DNA of 16,677 bases from assembly GCA_011048485.1 (NCBI GenBank), contig DSDX01000311.1, forward strand, positions 1-16,677. Reading direction: 5' to 3'. This document shows positions 13,325-16,677 of the stretch, one piece after another. A model generated the notes under the pieces. The model was not told where the DNA came from. It ran no database searches and saw only the letters and a list, made by a program, of their open reading frames with translations. The stretch comes from Candidatus Aminicenantota bacterium. Its GTDB lineage: Bacteria > Acidobacteriota > Aminicenantia > Aminicenantales > Saccharicenantaceae. The translations under genes were made by a program, and so were the position numbers. The first letter of the stretch is position 1, and every line of letters starts with the position of its first letter.

Positions 13325-14242
13325 ATGGCCGACGCGATCCGGATCGAGGACCTCCGCAAGAGCTTCCGGCTCGGGTTCATCCCCAAGACCCGGGAGATCC
13401 TCAAAGGCATCACCTTCTCCGTCCGCGAGGGCGAGACCTTCGGCTACCTCGGCCCGAACGGCGCCGGCAAGACGACGACCATCAAGTGCCTGCTGGGCCT
13501 CATCCGCCCCGACGCCGGGTCGATCGCCATCTTCGGGCGGCCCCACGCCTCGCCCGGGTCCCGGGCACCGCTCGGCTTCCTGCCGGAGAACCCCTACTTC
13601 TACGACTACCTCACGGCCCGGGAGTTCCTGGCCTTCACCGGCGACCTGTTCGGGCTCGGGCGGGCGGAGCAGGGCGAGCGCATCCCCCGGCTCCTCGAGC
13701 TCGTCGGCCTCGCGCGGGCCGCCGACCTGCCCCTCCGGAAATACTCCCGGGGCATGCTCCAGCGGGCCGGCCTGGCCCAGGCCCTGATCAACGACCCCAA
13801 GCTCGTCGTCCTCGACGAGCCCCTCGGGGGCATGGACCCTCTCGGCCGCAAGGAGATCCGCGACATCATCGTCCGCTTCAAGGACGAGGGCAAGACCGTC
13901 TTCTTCACCTCGCACATCCTCCAGGACATCGAGATGATCTGCGACCGCGTGGCCATCATCGTCGGCGGCCGCATCGTCAAGGAGGGCAGTCTGCGCGACC
14001 TCATCTCGGAGAAGGTCCTGTTCACGGAGGTGACCGTCTCGGGCCTGCCGCCGGCGGCGTTCGAAGGGCTCGGCGAGAGCGTCTCGACCCGGGGCGACCG
14101 GGTCCTCCTCAAGGTCTACGACGAGGCCCGGGTCGACGAGGTCGTCGGCCTCGTCCACGACCGCAAGGGCCGGCTCGTCTCCCTCAGCCCGAGGACGGAA
14201 ACCCTCGAGGACATCTTCGTCGACACGGTGACCCGCACATGA
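13325..14242 (+). CDS. ABC-2 type transporter ATP-binding protein
   Basis: Cytoplasmic ATPase of an ABC-2 exporter, 305 residues, the usual length. Walker A GPNGAGKT (43-50), Q-loop region replaced by GFLPENPYFYDYLTARE (about 84-100), signature YSRGMLQ (140-146, the form common in this subfamily instead of LSGGQ), Walker B VVLDEPLGGMDP (161-172), switch His in TSHIL (His197). A C-terminal regulatory domain of about 80 residues follows. It heads a plus-strand operon whose members overlap or nearly touch: the next ATG overlaps its TGA by four bases. The mRNA is predicted leaderless. The substrate is unknown; drugs, lipids, polysaccharides or envelope-protein maturation are possible for the family. 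Confidence 0.92.
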   Translation: MADAIRIEDLRKSFRLGFIPKTREILKGITFSVREGETFGYLGPNGAGKTTTIKCLLGLIRPDAGSIAIFGRPHASPGSRAPLGFLPENPYFYDYLTAREFLAFTGDLFGLGRAEQGERIPRLLELVGLARAADLPLRKYSRGMLQRAGLAQALINDPKLVVLDEPLGGMDPLGRKEIRDIIVRFKDEGKTVFFTSHILQDIEMICDRVAIIVGGRIVKEGSLRDLISEKVLFTEVTVSGLPPAAFEGLGESVSTRGDRVLLKVYDEARVDEVVGLVHDRKGRLVSLSPRTETLEDIFVDTVTRT

Positions 14243-15006
14243 AGAGGATCGGGGCCATCGCCGGGATCACGTTCAAGGAGGCCAAGCGCGACCGCATCCT
14301 CTACCTGCTGTTCTTCTTCGCCGCCCTGGGCATCGTCGCCTCGCGGGTCCTGGCCATCCTGACCGTGGGCGACAGGGTCAAGATCATCAAGGACGTGGGC
14401 CTGGCCTCGATCGCCGTCTTCGGCGTCCTCATGGCCATCCTCATCGGCACCGGCCTCGTCTACAAGGAGATCGACAAGAAGACGATCTTCACCCTCCTGG
14501 CCAAGCCCCTCCACCGGGCCGAGTTTATCCTGGGCAAGTTCCTCGGCCTCGTCCTGACGCTCTTCGTCATGACCGCAGCCATGACCGTGATCTTCCTGGC
14601 CATCGTCTACGCCCACACGCTCCAGGTCGAGGGCCGCCTCCTCGTCGCCGTCGCCTACATCTTCCTCGAGCTCGTCCTCATCACCGCCGTGGCCATCCTC
14701 TTTTCGTCCTTCTCGACGCCCATCCTCAGCTCTCTGTTCGCCCTGGCCTTCTATCTCATCGGGCACCTGTCGTGGGGCCTCGAGCTCATCATCAAGAAAA
14801 TGGCCCCGGGGACGGGCCGGACCCTGGTCCGGATCCTCTATCTGGTCCTGCCCGACCTCGAGAACTTCAACTTCAAGACGGAGGTCGTGCACGGCCTGCC
14901 CATCCCGCCCGGGATCTATGTCTCGTCCGTCCTCTACGGCGTCTGCTACACGGCCTTCATCCTGGGCCTGGCCGTGCTCGTCTTCAGGCGCCGGGATTTC
15001 GTCTGA
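14239..15006 (+). CDS. ABC-2 type transporter permease
   Basis: Inner-membrane partner of the ATPase, 255 residues. The start MKRIGAIAGITFKEAKRDRI is an amphipathic helix typical of ABC-2 permeases, followed by about six hydrophobic helices (for example ILYLLFFFAALGIVASRVLA, the VFGVLMAILIGTGLVY helix, LVLTLFVMTAAMTVIFLAIV). The motif YKEIDKKTIFTLLAKPLHR between helices 2 and 3 is the cytoplasmic coupling loop of the NosY-like or multicopper-maturation-type permeases. The ATG at 14239 overlaps the ATPase stop (ATGA); an open frame extends further upstream, but it is out of phase overlap with the ATPase and is not the true start. There is no strong ribosome site, so translation is probably coupled. 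Confidence 0.9.
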   Translation: MKRIGAIAGITFKEAKRDRILYLLFFFAALGIVASRVLAILTVGDRVKIIKDVGLASIAVFGVLMAILIGTGLVYKEIDKKTIFTLLAKPLHRAEFILGKFLGLVLTLFVMTAAMTVIFLAIVYAHTLQVEGRLLVAVAYIFLELVLITAVAILFSSFSTPILSSLFALAFYLIGHLSWGLELIIKKMAPGTGRTLVRILYLVLPDLENFNFKTEVVHGLPIPPGIYVSSVLYGVCYTAFILGLAVLVFRRRDFV

Positions 15007-15012
15007 GCATCG

Positions 15013-15885
15013 ATGAAAACGCCGCTTTCCTCCGCCGGCCGCCAAGGCACGGCCACGATCCTCCTGATCGTCTTCCTCCTGGCCGCGGCGGCCGGGCTCG
15101 TGGGCCTCAAGGCGGCGACGGACAGGATCGTCCGCGAGGAGTTGCCCGGCTCGTCCATCATCTACATCCCGTCGGGCAAGTTCCTGAAATACGCGACGTT
15201 CGGCTTCCGCGGCCTGGCCGCCGACCTCATCTATCTCTGGGCCATCCAATACTACTCGACGCCGACGATCGACGACCGTTTCGACCACCTCGACCACATC
15301 TTCGCCATCATCAACGAGCTCGACCCCCGCTATCAGGACCCCTACGAGGTCGGGGCCCTGATCGCCGTCCAGGAGGCGCGCAACGTCGGGGCCGCCTTCG
15401 CCATCCTCGACCGGGGCGCGGCCAACAATTCCGACCAATGGATCTACCCGTTCAACGCCGGCCACATCGCCCTGATGACGATCAAGGACTACGCCCTGGC
15501 CGAGACCTACTTCGAGAGGACGATGAAGATCCCCGGGGCCCCCGACTTCGTCGAGAGGCTCAGGGCCAACGCCATTTTCAAGAAGGGCGACCTCGGGACC
15601 TCCTGGGAGACCTGGCTCGACATCTACGAACGGGCCGCGGACGAGAGAACCAAGAAGATCGCTTCCAACCACCTCTATAACGTCAAGGCGACCATCGACC
15701 GGACGGCCCTCGAGGCGGCGGTCGCGGCCTACCGCGAGCGCTTCGGCCGGCCGCCGGCCGACCTCGACGCCCTGGCCCGGACCGGGCTCGTCCGCGAGGT
15801 GCCCAAGGACCTCGACGGCAAGGACTACGTCTATGACCCGGAAACGGGCCGGGTGAGGACGGCGATCAGCCCATGGAGACGCTGA
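15013..15885 (+). CDS. Membrane-anchored TPR-like protein, unknown function
   Basis: A 290-residue protein with one N-terminal membrane helix (about residues 15-33, ATILLIVFLLAAAAGLVG) and an extracytoplasmic helical domain that looks like degenerate tetratricopeptide repeats: LAADLIYLWAIQYYS, HLDHIFAIINELDPRYQDPYE, WIYPFNAGHIALM, YALAETYFERTMKIPGAP. The last 50 residues (YRERFGRPPADLDAL, then LVREVPKDLDG and YVYDPETGRV) resemble the C-terminal motif of pseudopilin-type and related secreted proteins. It begins six bases after the permease stop, without a good ribosome site, and its end overlaps the prepilin peptidase by 13 bases. The context suggests an accessory factor to the exporter; function is not known. 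Confidence 0.75.
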   Translation: MKTPLSSAGRQGTATILLIVFLLAAAAGLVGLKAATDRIVREELPGSSIIYIPSGKFLKYATFGFRGLAADLIYLWAIQYYSTPTIDDRFDHLDHIFAIINELDPRYQDPYEVGALIAVQEARNVGAAFAILDRGAANNSDQWIYPFNAGHIALMTIKDYALAETYFERTMKIPGAPDFVERLRANAIFKKGDLGTSWETWLDIYERAADERTKKIASNHLYNVKATIDRTALEAAVAAYRERFGRPPADLDALARTGLVREVPKDLDGKDYVYDPETGRVRTAISPWRR

Positions 15886-16652
15886 CCCTCGTCCTCGTCG
15901 CCGTCGCCGGCCTGGTCCTCGGCAGCTTCTTCAACGTCGTCATCTACCGGCTGCCGCGCGGGCTGAACCTGGCCCGCCCGGCCTCGTCCTGCCCCGGATG
16001 CGGCGCCCGCATCAAACCCTACGACAACATCCCCGTCCTTTCCTACGTCGTGCTTCGCGGCCGCTGCCGCGGGTGCGGCGCGCCGATCTCCCCCGTCTAC
16101 CCGGCCGTCGAGGCCCTGACCGCGGCCGGCTTCGTGCTGGTCTACCTCCACGCGGGCCGCGCGCTCGGGCCGGAGTTCTTCGCCGGCTGTCTCTTCACCA
16201 GCGCTCTCATCGTCCTGGGCTTCATCGACGCCCGCCACCAGATCCTCCCCGACGCCATCACCCTGCCCGGTCTCGTCCTGGCCCTGGCCTACGCGCTCGT
16301 CCGCGACGATCTGAGCTTCCGCGCCGCCCTGCTGGGGGCGGTCGTGGGAGCGGGATTCCTGCTCCTCGTCTACGGCGCTTACCGGCTTGTGCGCAAAAAG
16401 GAAGGGCTGGGCATGGGTGACGTGACCATGATGCTCATGGTCGGCGCCTACCTCGGGACGGCCCGGACGCTCTTGGTCCTCATCCTGGCCTCGTTCACGG
16501 GGGCGGTCTTCGGGGTCTATCTCATCGCCCGCAGGGGCAAGGACGTCCAATTCGCCCTGCCCTTCGGGACCTTCATCGCCCCCGCGGCCTTCGCGGCCAT
16601 GCTCTGGGGGGAGGCTATCGTCCGGGCCTATCTCGGGCTCTACCGGCGCTAG
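15873..16652 (+). CDS. pilD: Prepilin peptidase (type 4, A24 family)
   Basis: Inner-membrane aspartic protease that cleaves and N-methylates type IV prepilins or type II secretion pseudopilins. It is 259 residues and complete. The N-terminal cytoplasmic zinc-type domain has CPGC (Cys40, Cys43) and CRGC (Cys65, Cys68), needed for methylation in the classical enzyme. The catalytic aspartates are Asp119 in IDARHQILPD and Asp183 in GMGD. About eight hydrophobic helices are visible, starting with LVLVAVAGLVLGSFFNVVIY, where GSFxNVxIxRLP is the family signature. The ATG at 15873 is inside the end of the TPR-like gene. It is the last gene visible in the operon. No pilin or pseudopilin gene lies in the window, so its substrates are elsewhere. 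Confidence 0.95.
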   Translation: METLTLVLVAVAGLVLGSFFNVVIYRLPRGLNLARPASSCPGCGARIKPYDNIPVLSYVVLRGRCRGCGAPISPVYPAVEALTAAGFVLVYLHAGRALGPEFFAGCLFTSALIVLGFIDARHQILPDAITLPGLVLALAYALVRDDLSFRAALLGAVVGAGFLLLVYGAYRLVRKKEGLGMGDVTMMLMVGAYLGTARTLLVLILASFTGAVFGVYLIARRGKDVQFALPFGTFIAPAAFAAMLWGEAIVRAYLGLYRR

Positions 16653-16677
16653 GCCTTCGGGCCTCGGGCCCGGGGAC
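16652..16677 (+). other. Hairpin after prepilin peptidase, cut by window end
   Basis: GGCC (16652-16655), loop TTCG, GGCC (16660-16663): a UUCG-capped stem overlapping the last base of the stop codon, then a GC-rich stretch to the end. It could be the beginning of a terminator, but no T run is visible inside the window. Confidence 0.3.

Noticed and set aside
14116..15672. 518-codon minus-strand open frame opposite the ABC-2 operon
   Set aside because: Asp/Glu/Gly-rich shadow of membrane-protein codons; no start signal or domain.
1..16677. tRNA, rRNA, CRISPR, insertion sequence or prophage content
   Set aside because: I saw no cloverleaf arms with CCA ends, no regularly spaced short repeats, no transposase or integrase motifs, and no terminal inverted repeats with target duplications.

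Overview
The window is GC-rich bacterial chromosome with no mobile element, tRNA, rRNA or CRISPR array that I can see. Gene content (FecR plus Trp-rich-domain secreted protein, LTxxQ periplasmic protein, M64 metallopeptidase lipoprotein, DUF3467 protein, Rbs-type sugar ABC transporter, ABC-2 exporter with prepilin peptidase) suggests an acidobacterium-like or Aminicenantes-like diderm. That placement is inference from family content, not a measurement. Genes are long, dense and overlapping, most starts have clear GGAGG-type ribosome sites, and sigma70-type promoters (TTGACx / TATAAT) can be read in several gaps, usually only 20-50 nt from the start codon.

Layout: (1) 1-108, minus strand: N-terminus of a probable membrane transporter leaving the window. 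(2) 243-1928, plus: glucose-6-phosphate isomerase of the type found in Tal-Pgi fusions, with its own promoter. (3) 2046-5931, minus: an envelope set of three secreted proteins in transcription order LTxxQ/Spy-like protein, large FecR/Trp-rich protein with a Ser/Arg/Pro tail, and a small probable lipoprotein, with intrinsic terminators after the second and third. (4) 5995-9499, minus: sugar ABC importer operon (binding lipoprotein, double ATPase, permease) with overlapping start/stop codons. (5) 9647-10293, minus: two small genes, a 65-residue conserved-looking protein and a DUF3467 protein. (6) 10294-10632: gene-free, with a strong plus-strand promoter and large inverted-repeat structure, a candidate structured RNA. 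(7) 10633-12965, minus: ureohydrolase (arginase/agmatinase fold) and M64 peptidase lipoprotein in one operon. (8) 12966-13324: gene-free, with two divergent promoters and a structured, terminator-ended stretch on the minus strand. (9) 13325-16652, plus: tightly overlapped operon of ABC-2 ATPase, ABC-2 permease, membrane-anchored TPR-like protein and prepilin peptidase.

The most interesting signals are not in the proteins. Two operons (the sugar importer and the ABC-2 exporter) have near-consensus promoters placed so that transcription should start on, or one base before, the A of the ATG, with no good Shine-Dalgarno site: probable leaderless mRNAs in a genome whose other genes use strong Shine-Dalgarno sites. 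Two gene-free gaps look like small-RNA loci.
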